A stretch of DNA of 40,372 bases, taken from positions 1 through 40,372 of the forward strand of contig JAAWBG010000015.1 of the NCBI GenBank assembly GCA_022792535.1, read 5' to 3'. The DNA is from Lachnospiraceae bacterium (GTDB taxonomy: Bacteria > Bacillota > Clostridia > Lachnospirales > Lachnospiraceae). Below, piece after piece: positions 6,731-16,680 of this stretch. Below the pieces are notes generated by a model. The model saw only the letters and a program-made list of their open reading frames with translations, was not told the origin of the DNA and searched no databases. The translations under genes and the position numbers were made by a program. The number at the start of each line of letters is the position of its first letter. Position 1 is the first letter of the stretch.

Positions 6731-9145
6731 ATGTCAGAACGAATCTACATAAATGATAATTGGAAATTTACCCAGCAGTATGAGGAGAGTATGCAGCAGG
6801 CAGATTATAACGATCAAAATCTTCCGTCGGTGCGGCTGCCCCACACTTGTAAAGAAGTGCCCTTTCACTATTTTGATGAAAAGATTTATCAGATGGTCAG
6901 CGGATACCGCCGGAAGATCTACGCGCCAAAGAGTTGGCAGGGCAGGCGGGTAATTTTGACCGTAGACGGGGCGGCTCATGAAAGCGAAGTGTTTTTAAAT
7001 GGGAAAAAGATAGGGGAGCATCACTGCGGCTATACTGCCTGGTCTATGGAGCTTACCAGAAATCTAAAATTAGGAGAAGAAAATATTTTGGTGGTAAAGG
7101 TGGACAGCAGGGAGAGCGTCAATATTCCTCCCTTTGGCCACGTGATAGACTACATGACTTACGGAGGAATTTATCGGGACGTATATCTGGATGTGAAAGA
7201 GCAGAATTATCTGCGGGATGTGTTTGTCCACAGCAAGGTAAAAACGGGGGCGAGGCCCAAAGTCTGGGCCTTTACCGAGACTCGTTGGAAAGAAGAGGCC
7301 AAAGACTGCATTCTGCGGCAGTATATCCGCAGAAAGGGAAGTGAAGATTACCAAAAGGTATGGGAAGAAGGCATAAAAGGGAAGAAATGCAGAACATCAT
7401 TTCGGGTGCAGGCGCCGGAACTTTGGGATACGGAACATCCGGCCCTCTATGAGATCAAGACGGAACTGGTGCAGGGAGAAAAGGTATTGGACGAAAAAGT
7501 GGTGGTTTGCGGATTTCGAAAAGCAGAGTTTAAGACGGATGGATTTTACCTGAACGATCGAAAAGTAAAACTTCGGGGGCTGAACCGTCACCAGAGCTAT
7601 CCCTATGTGGGGTATGCCATGCCAAGATCTATGCAGGAATTAGATGCAGATATCTTAAAAAGAGAATTGGGACTGAACGCAGTGCGGACTTCTCACTATC
7701 CTCAATCCCACTATTTTCTGGATCGGTGCGACGAGATCGGTCTTCTGGTGTTTACAGAGATTCCCGGATGGCAGCATATCGGCGATCAGGCCTGGAAGGA
7801 CCAGGCGGTGAAAAATGTGCGGGATATGGTGATGCAGTACCGCAATCACACCTCTATTATTCTCTGGGGCGTGCGGATCAATGAATCTCAGGATGACGAT
7901 GCATTTTACCGAAGAACCAATGATATGGCACATAAATTAGACCCGTACCGTCCCACTGGGGGCGTCCGATTTATCAAAAAGAGCAGTCTGCTGGAAGATG
8001 TGTATACCTACAATGATTTTTCCCACGATGGCAGAACTCCAGGCTGTGAAAAAAAGTTAAGCGTTACGCCGGATCCTAAAAAAGCCTATCTGATCTCAGA
8101 GTATAACGGGCATATGTATCCAACGAAGGCCTATGACTGTGAGGAACATCAGACTTCTCATGCCATCCGCCATGCCAATGTGCTGGAGGGGGCGGCAGGT
8201 CAGACAGATATTGCAGGAAGTTTTGGCTGGTGTATGTTTGACTATCATACCCACAAAGATTTTGGAAGCGGCGACCGGATCTGTTATCACGGGGTGATGG
8301 ATATGTTCCGCAATCCTAAAATGGCGGCAGAAATCTATGCCTGCCAGCAGGAAGAAAGGCCGGTGCTCTCTTTAAGTTCTTCCATGGATATTGGGGAACA
8401 TCCAGGATGCAACCGGGGCCTGATCTGGATCTTTACCAATGCAGACAGTGTCCGCATGTACAAAAACGGATATTTTCTCAAAGAGTACACCAGGGAAGAT
8501 TCTCCTTATAAACATTTGAAACATGGCCCCATTGCCATTGATGATTTTATAGGGGATCTTTTGGAGAAACAGGAATCTATGAAGCCGGCCCAGGCAAAGG
8601 AGGTCAAAAATCTTCTGAATACCGTTGCAAGATATGGCCTCACCAATCTGCCTAAATCGGTGTATCCTAGAATTGTGAAATTATTAACAGTTTACCGGAT
8701 GAAACCGGCTCAGGCGGTGGAACTTTACAACCGTTATGTGGGAGACTGGGGCGGAACTTCCACTGTGTATTCTTTTGAAGCAGTAAAAGATGGCAAAGTG
8801 GTAAAAACCATCACCAAAAAGCCTATGGAATCTCTGCATCTGAACGTAGAGGCAGATCATGTGAACTTGCAGGAAGATCACACTTATGATGTGGCGGCGG
8901 TAAGGATTCGGGCTTTGGATGAAAATGAAAATCTGCTGTCCTTTTATCAGGAACCAGTGCTGCTGGAATTAGAAGGAGAGGCAGAATTGATCGGGCCGAA
9001 GGTGATTGCACTCCAGGGAGGTATGGGCGGAACTTACATTAAGACGAAGGGAAAAGCAGGGACAGCCCGGCTGAAAATAAAAGCAGCCCAGGCAGAGGAA
9101 GTGGAGATTTCCTTTGAAATAAGAACAGGAGGAAGGGCAGAATGA
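6731..9145 (+). CDS. Glycoside hydrolase family 2, probable beta-galactosidase
   Basis: An 804-residue cytoplasmic GH2 enzyme without a signal peptide. Domain order is an N-terminal jelly-roll sugar-binding domain (about 1-170, with LPHTCKEVPFHYFDEKIYQMVSGYRRK), an immunoglobulin-like domain (about 170-275), the TIM barrel (about 275-570) and a C-terminal extension. The acid/base is Glu385 in RINES and the nucleophile is Glu457 in LISEYNGH. HGVMDMFRNPK is typical of beta-galactosidase-like members, and the NxK motif of beta-glucuronidases was not seen, so beta-galactosidase is the best call, though other beta-glycosides are possible. AAGGAGG precedes the ATG. The stop overlaps the start of the symporter gene in ATGA, so the two are coupled. 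Confidence 0.88.
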   Translation: MSERIYINDNWKFTQQYEESMQQADYNDQNLPSVRLPHTCKEVPFHYFDEKIYQMVSGYRRKIYAPKSWQGRRVILTVDGAAHESEVFLNGKKIGEHHCGYTAWSMELTRNLKLGEENILVVKVDSRESVNIPPFGHVIDYMTYGGIYRDVYLDVKEQNYLRDVFVHSKVKTGARPKVWAFTETRWKEEAKDCILRQYIRRKGSEDYQKVWEEGIKGKKCRTSFRVQAPELWDTEHPALYEIKTELVQGEKVLDEKVVVCGFRKAEFKTDGFYLNDRKVKLRGLNRHQSYPYVGYAMPRSMQELDADILKRELGLNAVRTSHYPQSHYFLDRCDEIGLLVFTEIPGWQHIGDQAWKDQAVKNVRDMVMQYRNHTSIILWGVRINESQDDDAFYRRTNDMAHKLDPYRPTGGVRFIKKSSLLEDVYTYNDFSHDGRTPGCEKKLSVTPDPKKAYLISEYNGHMYPTKAYDCEEHQTSHAIRHANVLEGAAGQTDIAGSFGWCMFDYHTHKDFGSGDRICYHGVMDMFRNPKMAAEIYACQQEERPVLSLSSSMDIGEHPGCNRGLIWIFTNADSVRMYKNGYFLKEYTREDSPYKHLKHGPIAIDDFIGDLLEKQESMKPAQAKEVKNLLNTVARYGLTNLPKSVYPRIVKLLTVYRMKPAQAVELYNRYVGDWGGTSTVYSFEAVKDGKVVKTITKKPMESLHLNVEADHVNLQEDHTYDVAAVRIRALDENENLLSFYQEPVLLELEGEAELIGPKVIALQGGMGGTYIKTKGKAGTARLKIKAAQAEEVEISFEIRTGGRAE

Positions 9146-10524
9146 AGTTATCTGGAAAAGAAAAAGTCTCCTATGGATTGGGAGCAGTAGGGAAAGACAT
9201 GGTCTATATGCTTTCTGCCAGCTATATTTTATATTATTATCAAGATATTTTAGGGGTAAATGCCATTGCCATGGGGATCATTTTGATGGCGGCCCGTGTC
9301 TTTGACGCTTTTAATGATCCGATTATGGGAGTGGTGGTGGCCAAAACTAGAACCAGGTGGGGCAAGTTCAGGCCATGGCTGTTGATAGGAACTCTTTTAA
9401 ACGGGGTGATTCTGTATCTGATGTTTGCGGCGCCTCCTGGGCTGGACGGACAGGGAATCACAGCTTATGCAGCCATTACGTATATTTTATGGGGCGTGAC
9501 TTATACCATGATGGATATTCCTTACTGGTCCATGATTCCTGCATTTACGGAAGGAGGAAAAGAGAGAGAAAGCCTGTCTACGCTGGCCCGTTCCTGTGCA
9601 GGCGTGGGCTCTGCTCTGATCACCATTATTACAATGATGTGGGTGCCTATGCTGGGACATGGAGATGAGCGCGTGGGATTCCAGCGTTTTGCATGGATCA
9701 TTGCAGTTTTGTTTGTGGTGTTTATCTCCATTACCTGCATCAATATCAAAGAGAAATCCAATGTGGATGTGGAGCCGCCAGGCGTGGGTCAGATGTTTCG
9801 TTCCCTGGTTCAAAATGACCAGGCAATGACAGTGGTGTGGACTATTGTGCTGATCAACTGCTCCATTTATATCACCTCTAATCTGGTAATTTATTTCTTT
9901 AAATATGATTTCGGCGGAGCAGACTGGAACAGCAGCTATACCTTGTTCAATATGTTTGGCGGGGCGGTTCAGATTCTGTCTATGATGCTGTTTTTCCCGC
10001 TGCTGCGAAAATTCCTAAGCGCGATCCAGGTATTTTTTGTGAGCTTTGTGATGGCTATTGCAGGGTATGGAGTATTGTTGGCTCTGACATTTACCAATAT
10101 GTCCAATGTATTTTTACTGTTTATTCCAGGATTCTGTATTTTTGCCGCAAACGGAATGTTATCTGTGCTGACCACGGTATTTTTGGCCAATACCGTAGAC
10201 TATGGAGAATGGAAGAATCATAGAAGGGATGAGAGCGTGATCTTTTCGATGCAGACTTTTGTGGTAAAACTGGCTTCAGGCGTGGCGGCGCTTATCGCTT
10301 CCATCTGTCTGTCTCTCTGCAATCTGAGCAGCGATACCTCAGGAGCGGCGGGATCAGCAGCCGCGTCTTCTGTGGCGGGACTGCGGATGACCATGACGGT
10401 CATTCCCATTGGGGGATTGCTGCTTGCCTTACTGTTATTCCGCAGAAAATATATTTTAACGGAAGAGAAAGTGAGAGAGATCACAGAACAGATCAAGGAA
10501 ACTTCAGAAGAACCGCAGGGATAA
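9142..10524 (+). CDS. GPH family glycoside:cation symporter (MelB-like)
   Basis: A 460-residue polytopic membrane protein of the glycoside-pentoside-hexuronide:cation symporter family, with about twelve hydrophobic segments. Diagnostic sequence is the N-terminal KEKVSYGLGAVGKDMVYMLSASY and FDAFNDPIMG, in which the aspartates correspond to the cation- and sugar-site region of MelB, followed by TRWGKFRPW. The later YGEWKNHRRDESVIFSMQTF is also a family hallmark. It probably imports melibiose, raffinose or another galactoside with sodium or protons. It overlaps the beta-galactosidase by four bases and is followed after about 20 bases by the alpha-galactosidase, which supports galactoside uptake. 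Confidence 0.9.
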   Translation: MKLSGKEKVSYGLGAVGKDMVYMLSASYILYYYQDILGVNAIAMGIILMAARVFDAFNDPIMGVVVAKTRTRWGKFRPWLLIGTLLNGVILYLMFAAPPGLDGQGITAYAAITYILWGVTYTMMDIPYWSMIPAFTEGGKERESLSTLARSCAGVGSALITIITMMWVPMLGHGDERVGFQRFAWIIAVLFVVFISITCINIKEKSNVDVEPPGVGQMFRSLVQNDQAMTVVWTIVLINCSIYITSNLVIYFFKYDFGGADWNSSYTLFNMFGGAVQILSMMLFFPLLRKFLSAIQVFFVSFVMAIAGYGVLLALTFTNMSNVFLLFIPGFCIFAANGMLSVLTTVFLANTVDYGEWKNHRRDESVIFSMQTFVVKLASGVAALIASICLSLCNLSSDTSGAAGSAAASSVAGLRMTMTVIPIGGLLLALLLFRRKYILTEEKVREITEQIKETSEEPQG

Positions 10525-10543
10525 AACTGGGAGGAAATGTTTG

Positions 10544-12934
10544 ATGATACATATGATAAAAGGCCAAAATCCATATTTTGTGCTTCACACTCTTCACACT
10601 ACCTATGCCTTTCGAGCGATGGAAACGGGACATCTGGAACATCTCTATTACGGAAGAAAGATCACTCTGCCCAGGCAGGAGGCAGGGGAGGCCCTGGTGG
10701 AAAAACATGTATTTCCGCCGGGCAACACCAATGTGTATGAGAAAGAGCACAACACGTTTTCTCTGGAGGATGTGTGTCTGGAAATGTCTTCTTATGGAAA
10801 AGGAGATATCCGGGAACCTATGGTGGAGATAGTACATGGAGATGGAAGCAGAACCTCAGATTTTTTGTTTGAACAGGCAGAACTCTCTCAGGGAAAAGAG
10901 GAGTATGAGACATTGCCGGGATCTTACGATGAGACGGGACAGGTGGAACATCTCTGCGTTACATTGATAGACCGGCAGTATGATCTGGAACTGGAACTTC
11001 ACTATTATGTCTATGAGGACTGCGATGTGATTGCCAGAAGCGCGAAACTGTGTAATCGAAGTAGTCAGAAGGTGCAGCTGCTTCGGTGTTTAAGTATGCA
11101 GCTGGATTTTGACACGCCGGAATATGTGTTTACCACCTTTGGCGGAGCCTGGGCAAGAGAGATGAAACGAGCTGACACCAGAATGCTGGCGGGAAAACAT
11201 GTGAACGCTTCTTATACAGGAACTTCTTCTAACCGGGCCAACCCCTTTGTGATGCTGAGCAGAGAAGGAGCGGGAGAGGATTTTGGAGATTGTTACGGGT
11301 TCCACCTGATCTACAGCGGGAATCACTATGAGGCAGTGGAAGTCAGCGGATATGGAAAAACCAGGATCAGCGCAGGAATCAATCCAAGTTCCTTTTGTTT
11401 TCTGCTGGAACCTGGAGCGTGTTTCGAGGCGCCGGAGGCGGTGATGACCTATTCCTGGGAAGGATTTAATGGAATGAGCCAGCACATGCATCAGTTTATC
11501 CGAGAGCATATTGTCCGGGGAACCTGGAAACATAAGACCAGGCCAGTGCTTTTGAATAGTTGGGAAGCAGCCTATTTTGACATCAATGAGAGAAAGCTTC
11601 TGCACCTGGCAAAGGCAGGAAAAGAAGCAGGGATTGAGCTGTTTGTGATGGACGACGGTTGGTTTGGAAACCGGGAAGACGATACACAATCTCTGGGCGA
11701 CTGGGAGGCCAACCCCAAAAAACTCCCAGGAGGAATCTCTGGCATCAGCAGGAAAATAAAAGAGCTGGGTCTTGATTTTGGTATCTGGGTGGAACCAGAG
11801 ATGGTGAATGTAAAGAGCCGGTTGTATGAAAAACATCCAGACTGGACGCTGCAGATTCCGGGAAAACCCCATGCGGAAGGACGAAATCAGAGGATTCTGG
11901 ATCTCACAAAGCCAGAGGTCCAGGATTATATCATAGAGACTATGACCAAGGTGTTTTCCGCCGGAGAGATCTCCTATGTAAAATGGGATATGAACCGGAC
12001 TTTTACCGATTATTTTTCCAAGGGACGTGAGCCGGCCCGTCAGGGGGAGACGGCTCACCGGTATGTGATGGGCTTGTACCGCTGTCTGAAAATTTTGACA
12101 GAACGGTTCCCTCACATTTTGTTTGAGGGATGCGCCTCAGGAGGAAATCGTTTTGATCTGGGAATGCTCTGCTATTTTCCGCAGATCTGGGCCAGCGATA
12201 ACACAGACGCCCTCTGCCGGGCTGAGATTCAGACTGGGTACAGCTATGGCTATCCCATGTCGGTGCTGGGAGCTCACGTGTCATCCTGCCCCAATCACCA
12301 GACGTTGCGCCATACGCCTTTGGAGACCAGGTTTCAGACAGCATGTTTTGGGATTCTGGGCTATGAATGCAATTTCTGCGATATGAAAAAGGAAGAGCTG
12401 GAAGGGGTAAAGACACAGATCGCCTTATATCAGGAGTGGCGTGAAGTACTGCAGAAAGGAAATTTTTACCGGGGACGGACCTTTGCCGGAACATCCGGCG
12501 GCGGAAGCTGTCTGATGCAGACGCCGGAAAATATTACGGAGTGGACCTGTGTTTCTAAGGATCAGGAAAAAGCAGTGGGATTTTTTATGCAGAAACTGGC
12601 TGTGCCAAATATGCAGTATGGGTCCTTTAAAGCCAAAGGATTGAAACCGGATAAGGAGTATCACTTTTACAATCGGGCCTTAAAATATAATGTGAAGGAG
12701 TTTGGAGATCTGGTGAATACTGTATCGCCGGTTCATATCCGCCAGGATTCCATGGCGCATTCCCTGATTGCCAGATTCGTCAAACTAGAAGGCGAGAGGG
12801 AAGACTGCTATGGGTACGGCGATACCCTGATGTATGGCGGGGTAAAATTAAAGCAGGCTTTTGGAGGAACAGGGTACAATGAGGAAGTAAGGCATTTTCC
12901 AGACTTTGCTTCCCGGATCTATTTTATGGAGTAA
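10544..12934 (+). CDS. GH36 alpha-galactosidase
   Basis: A 796-residue family 36 alpha-galactosidase that removes terminal alpha-1,6-galactose from melibiose, raffinose or stachyose. The N-terminal beta-supersandwich carries HTTYAFRAMETGHLEHLYYG. In the barrel are FVMDDGWFGNREDD, the nucleophile Asp482 in VKWDMNR, CASGGNRFDLGML and the acid/base Asp552 in ASDNTDA, all typical of bacterial GH36. There is no signal peptide, so it acts on imported sugar. I start it at the ATG 10544, nine bases after GGGAGG; a TTG at 10541 and an ATG at 10553 are alternatives. It ends the operon with the beta-galactosidase and GPH symporter. A separate, longer antisense frame here is only a shadow. Confidence 0.93.
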   Translation: MIHMIKGQNPYFVLHTLHTTYAFRAMETGHLEHLYYGRKITLPRQEAGEALVEKHVFPPGNTNVYEKEHNTFSLEDVCLEMSSYGKGDIREPMVEIVHGDGSRTSDFLFEQAELSQGKEEYETLPGSYDETGQVEHLCVTLIDRQYDLELELHYYVYEDCDVIARSAKLCNRSSQKVQLLRCLSMQLDFDTPEYVFTTFGGAWAREMKRADTRMLAGKHVNASYTGTSSNRANPFVMLSREGAGEDFGDCYGFHLIYSGNHYEAVEVSGYGKTRISAGINPSSFCFLLEPGACFEAPEAVMTYSWEGFNGMSQHMHQFIREHIVRGTWKHKTRPVLLNSWEAAYFDINERKLLHLAKAGKEAGIELFVMDDGWFGNREDDTQSLGDWEANPKKLPGGISGISRKIKELGLDFGIWVEPEMVNVKSRLYEKHPDWTLQIPGKPHAEGRNQRILDLTKPEVQDYIIETMTKVFSAGEISYVKWDMNRTFTDYFSKGREPARQGETAHRYVMGLYRCLKILTERFPHILFEGCASGGNRFDLGMLCYFPQIWASDNTDALCRAEIQTGYSYGYPMSVLGAHVSSCPNHQTLRHTPLETRFQTACFGILGYECNFCDMKKEELEGVKTQIALYQEWREVLQKGNFYRGRTFAGTSGGGSCLMQTPENITEWTCVSKDQEKAVGFFMQKLAVPNMQYGSFKAKGLKPDKEYHFYNRALKYNVKEFGDLVNTVSPVHIRQDSMAHSLIARFVKLEGEREDCYGYGDTLMYGGVKLKQAFGGTGYNEEVRHFPDFASRIYFME

Positions 12935-13113
12935 GGCGGATATTTGTGGATAGTTTCTATTTAAGAATGCCGCAGCACATGTAAAGGAAATTTAATCCAG
13001 AAAAACATCCCCCCTGGGAGCTTCCTTCCGTTTCTCTTCTGTGTTACCATATGCTAGAACTTTTTTGGGGATTTCGCAAAAAAGAAAGACAGGAAGAAAG
13101 GAACAGAAGCTCC

Positions 13114-14757
13114 ATGAAAAAGAAAAAAACAGCGGTAGTTTTCTGGATGATTTTTCTGCTGGGATTTGCAGTGTCCGCCTGCGGGCAGCCCAAGGACCAG
13201 GGAAAAGATTCTGAGAGACAAAGGGATGGAGAAAAAGAAGCCTCTTCTGACAGCATTGTCTGTTATGTGGGACATGGATTTTGGGATGGTTCTCTAGATC
13301 CGGTGAAAGGCGGATTTTCCTATGGATATGATTTTATCAATAACGGATTGGTAAGGGTCAATCCTGATTCGGAGTATGAGGGAGATCTGGCAGAAAGCTG
13401 GGAGATCTCTCAAGATGCGTTAGTGTATACTTACCAGTTAAAAGAAGGAATTGCCTTTCACGATGGAAGTAAGCTGACGGCAGAGGATGTGGTATTCACC
13501 TATGAAACGGTGATGGCCAATCAGGGACAGAATGAAAAGGTAGACCTTTCAAAAGTGGAAAAAGTAGAAGCCTTGGATACATACACGGTGCAGTTTACTT
13601 TAAAAGAACCCTTTTCTCCCTTTTTAGACAGCACAGCTCAGCTTGGAATTGTGCCGAAAGAAAGCTATGACAGGGAAAGTTTTGATCAGATGCCGGTGGG
13701 AACCGGGCCCTGGAAGGTGATACAGTACGACACGGAACAGCAATTGATTGTGGAAGCCAACGAAACATATTTTGAGGGAGCGCCTCAGATTAAGCGCGTA
13801 ACCTTTGTGGATATGGATAACGAGGCGGCATTTTCCAATGCAAAGTCCGGCCAGCTCGACGTAGTGATGGTACAGCCTGCCTATGGGGTGGAGACGCTGG
13901 AGGGGATGCATATGGAAAAGCTAGAGACTATGGATGTGAGAAATATCAGTCTTCCCTATCGGGAGCCTGAGACTATCACTGATGAAGAAGGAAAAACCTA
14001 TACGGTGGGGAACCCTGTGACTTCCGATATAGCGGTGCGCAAGGCATTGTCTGTCGGCGTCAACCGCCAGGAAGTGATTGATCACGCTTTTAACGGGGTG
14101 GGCCGGCCGGCGGAAGGCTGGACCGACAATCTGATCTGGGGAAATACCGCATCTTATGAAGATGGGCAGGTGGAAGAAGCAGAAAAGATATTGGAAGAGG
14201 CTGGGTGGACGGATCAGGACAAAGATGGAATCCGGGAAAAAGACGGTGTGAAATGTGCCTTTGAAGTCTATACGCCGGCAGATGAACAAGACCGCTATAT
14301 GCTGGCGGCGGCAGTGGCGGAAAATGTAAAATCTCTGGGGATTGAGATCCAGGTAAAACAGACCACCTGGGATGAGATCACAGAAAATGCCTACAGCCAG
14401 GGGGTGGTGTGGGGCTATGGACAGTACAGTCCCATGGTAATCGACAGCTTGTTTCAGTCAGAACATTTTGGAAAACAGGCTTATCAGAACACCAATGGCT
14501 ATCAGAACCAAGAGGTGGACGCGTTGATTGAGAAGGCTATTTCCGCTAATTCTCAGGAGAATGCAGTGAAAGCCTGGAAAGAAGTGCAGACTGCTTACGA
14601 AGAAGATTATCCTTATCTGTTTCTGGTAAATATCGAACACTGTTATTTTGTCAGCGACCGGCTGGATATTTCTGTAGACACACAGATTCCCCATCCTCAC
14701 GGCCACGGAATGCCCATTATCTGTAACATGAAAGACTGGACGATCAGGGAGAAGTAA
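13114..14757 (+). CDS. Dpp/Nik-type ABC transporter substrate-binding lipoprotein
   Basis: A 547-residue lipoprotein of the family 5 (peptide/nickel/opine) extracellular binding proteins. The signal peptide MKKKKTAVVFWMIFLLGFAVSAC ends in a lipobox with Cys23. Family features are LAESWEIS, TYQLKEGIAFHDGSKLTAEDVVFTYE and PVGTGPWKV. The frame is open back to 13051, but the ATG at 13114 places the signal peptide correctly, so I start there. The tail has IPHPHGHGMP about 20 residues from the end (HPHGHG from about residue 527), an unusual histidine cluster that could hold a metal or metal-chelate; nickel or cobalt uptake is therefore a possibility, and peptide uptake is the alternative. It leads a five-gene importer operon. 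Confidence 0.88.
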   Translation: MKKKKTAVVFWMIFLLGFAVSACGQPKDQGKDSERQRDGEKEASSDSIVCYVGHGFWDGSLDPVKGGFSYGYDFINNGLVRVNPDSEYEGDLAESWEISQDALVYTYQLKEGIAFHDGSKLTAEDVVFTYETVMANQGQNEKVDLSKVEKVEALDTYTVQFTLKEPFSPFLDSTAQLGIVPKESYDRESFDQMPVGTGPWKVIQYDTEQQLIVEANETYFEGAPQIKRVTFVDMDNEAAFSNAKSGQLDVVMVQPAYGVETLEGMHMEKLETMDVRNISLPYREPETITDEEGKTYTVGNPVTSDIAVRKALSVGVNRQEVIDHAFNGVGRPAEGWTDNLIWGNTASYEDGQVEEAEKILEEAGWTDQDKDGIREKDGVKCAFEVYTPADEQDRYMLAAAVAENVKSLGIEIQVKQTTWDEITENAYSQGVVWGYGQYSPMVIDSLFQSEHFGKQAYQNTNGYQNQEVDALIEKAISANSQENAVKAWKEVQTAYEEDYPYLFLVNIEHCYFVSDRLDISVDTQIPHPHGHGMPIICNMKDWTIREK

Positions 14758-14758
14758 G

Positions 14759-15733
14759 ATGAAGGGATTTTTAAGGACATTTCTGCGGATGATTACCCTT
14801 TTGGCGGCAGTTAGTATTTTATCATTTCTGCTGCTGGCAAAATCTCCGGTAGATCCTTTGACTGCCTATGTTGGCGCAAGTTCTACCATGTCAGAAGAGG
14901 CAAAAGAAGAAATTGCAGAGTATTGGGGGCTGAATGATCCGCCTTTGGAGCGGTTTCTCACCTGGGCAGGAAATACCCTCCGGGGGGATTTTGGAACATC
15001 CATTGTATACAAGCAGCCGGTGCTGACAGTAATTCGGGAGCGGTTTCAATATTCCTTTGTGTTGATGATCACAGCCTGGATCTGTTCCGGGCTGCTGGGA
15101 TTTATACTGGGAATTCTGGCGGCAGTTTACCAGGACAGTATTTTGGATAAAACCATAAAAACGATCTGCCTTATCTTTCAGTCTGCCCCTACGTTCTGGG
15201 TAGGCCTGTTGATGCTGAGCATTTTTGCAGTGAATTTGGGCTGGTTTCCCATTGGGCTGGCGGCGCCTATGGGAAAGACTGCCGCAGAGGTTACATTGGG
15301 AGAGCGGGTGCACCATCTGATTCTGCCTGCAATTACCTTGAGCATTCTGGGGATTGGAAAGATCACCTTGTATACCAGGCAGAAACTGCTGGAAATCTTA
15401 AACAGTGAGTTTATTCTCTATGCAAGAGCAAGGGGAGAGAGTACCTGGCAGATCGTAAGGCGCCACGGGATCAAAAATATTGCCATTCCCGCTGTTACGG
15501 TACAATTTGCTTCTTTTAGTGAATTATTCGGCGGAATCGCTTTGGCAGAATCTGTGTTTTCCTATCCAGGAATCGGAAGCGCAGTGACGGAGGCAGGTCT
15601 TGGCGGAGATGTTCCTTTGCTTCTGGGCATTGCCATTTTCAGCGCAGTATTTGTATTTGCGGGAAATCTGACTGCAAATATTTTGTATGGGGTGATAGAT
15701 CCAAGAATCCGGGAGGGAATTTCTCATGAATAA
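14759..15733 (+). CDS. ABC transporter permease, DppB/NikB type
   Basis: A 324-residue inner-membrane permease. An N-terminal transmembrane segment (ITLLAAVSILSFLLLA) is followed by an extracytoplasmic loop containing WGLNDPPLERFLTWAGNTLRGDFGTSI, which is diagnostic of DppB/OppB/NikB. The cytoplasmic EAA loop reads YARARGESTWQIVRRHGIKN at about residues 221-240, the contact site for the ATPase. Five further hydrophobic helices are visible. It begins one base after the stop of the binding protein and overlaps the next permease by eight bases, so translation is tightly coupled. Confidence 0.9.
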   Translation: MKGFLRTFLRMITLLAAVSILSFLLLAKSPVDPLTAYVGASSTMSEEAKEEIAEYWGLNDPPLERFLTWAGNTLRGDFGTSIVYKQPVLTVIRERFQYSFVLMITAWICSGLLGFILGILAAVYQDSILDKTIKTICLIFQSAPTFWVGLLMLSIFAVNLGWFPIGLAAPMGKTAAEVTLGERVHHLILPAITLSILGIGKITLYTRQKLLEILNSEFILYARARGESTWQIVRRHGIKNIAIPAVTVQFASFSELFGGIALAESVFSYPGIGSAVTEAGLGGDVPLLLGIAIFSAVFVFAGNLTANILYGVIDPRIREGISHE

Positions 15734-16565
15734 AAAAATGGACAAGTTCTGGAACCGGAAACGAAAGACCTGTTTTGTGATTGGAGTTGCCGGGGCTTAT
15801 CTGATCCTTGTGCTGGCGGCAGGATTGTGGATGTCCCCGGAACGGTATGGAGTAGACTATAATGCAAAGTTTACCGCTCCCTGTCTGGCCCATCCTTTTG
15901 GGACAGATCAGATGGGCCGGGATATGTTTTTTCGAAGTGTGAAAGGACTGTCCAACAGTATTTTGATAGGAATCCTAGCATCCTCGGTCAGTTCTTTTAT
16001 CGCACTGGTATTTGGCGTTACTGCGGCCATCAAAGGCGGAAAGGCAGACGGGTTTGTCAATTGGTGTGTGGATGTGTGTATGGGAATCCCCCATTTGGTT
16101 CTGTTGATTCTGATTTCTTTTATGATGGGAAGAGGCGGAAAAGGCGTTATGACTGCGGTGGCCTTAACCCATTGGCCGGAGCTGACCAGACTGGTGCGGG
16201 CAGAAGTATTGCAGATCCGGTCGGCTCCTTATGTAAAAGCTTCTTACCGTATGGGAAAGACCAGGTTCCAGGCGGCTAAGGAACACATGATTCCCCAAGT
16301 GCTTCCAGTATATCTGATCGGCGTGGTACTGTTGTTTCCCCATGCTATTATGCATGAGGCTGCCATCACATTTCTGGGATTTGGATTTTCTGCAGAGGTG
16401 CCGGCAATTGGTGTGATTTTGTCAGAATCCATGAAACATATTGCAACGGGAAAGTGGTGGATGGCAGTATTTCCAGGACTTATGTTGCTGCTGGCAGTGG
16501 TGCTTTTTGACTTGATCGGAGAGAATCTAAAGAGGCTGCTTCATCCCAACAGCGGAAATGAATAG
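15726..16565 (+). CDS. ABC transporter permease, DppC/NikC type
   Basis: A 279-residue permease that pairs with the preceding one. It opens with a basic stretch and a transmembrane helix, then HPFGTDQMGRDMFFR, the signature of DppC/OppC proteins, followed by SILIGILASSVSSFIALVFGV. The EAA loop is YVKASYRMGKTRFQAAKEHMIPQ at about residues 170-192, where EAA-type loops contact the ATPases. HEAAITFLGFG near the end is also a family hallmark. The start overlaps the upstream gene by eight bases, with GGAGGG nearby. After the stop comes a 115-base gap holding a nested inverted repeat before the ATPase genes. Confidence 0.9.
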   Translation: MNKKMDKFWNRKRKTCFVIGVAGAYLILVLAAGLWMSPERYGVDYNAKFTAPCLAHPFGTDQMGRDMFFRSVKGLSNSILIGILASSVSSFIALVFGVTAAIKGGKADGFVNWCVDVCMGIPHLVLLILISFMMGRGGKGVMTAVALTHWPELTRLVRAEVLQIRSAPYVKASYRMGKTRFQAAKEHMIPQVLPVYLIGVVLLFPHAIMHEAAITFLGFGFSAEVPAIGVILSESMKHIATGKWWMAVFPGLMLLLAVVLFDLIGENLKRLLHPNSGNE

Positions 16566-16569
16566 AAAT

Positions 16570-16639
16570 GCAATTGCGAAAGGATTAAATTGTCAAAATT
16601 TCATGTACAATTCAAAAAATCATTGGGTTTCGCAATTGC
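16570..16639 (+). repeat. Nested inverted repeat inside the importer operon
   Basis: GCAATTGCGAAA (16570-16581) and TTTCGCAATTGC (16628-16639) are perfect 12-base arms 46 bases apart, and within them TTGT and ACAA form a second, smaller stem. It lies between the permease and ATPase genes and is not followed by a U run, so an RNA processing or stability element is likelier than a terminator. Confidence 0.6.
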
Positions 16640-16680
16640 CGAAATAAAAAGACTGGAAAGAGGCAGACAGGAGGAAAGAA

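Noticed and set aside
11090..12115. A 341-codon minus-strand open frame
   Set aside because: It is antisense within the alpha-galactosidase, shows no family motif and is explained by codon bias in the real gene.
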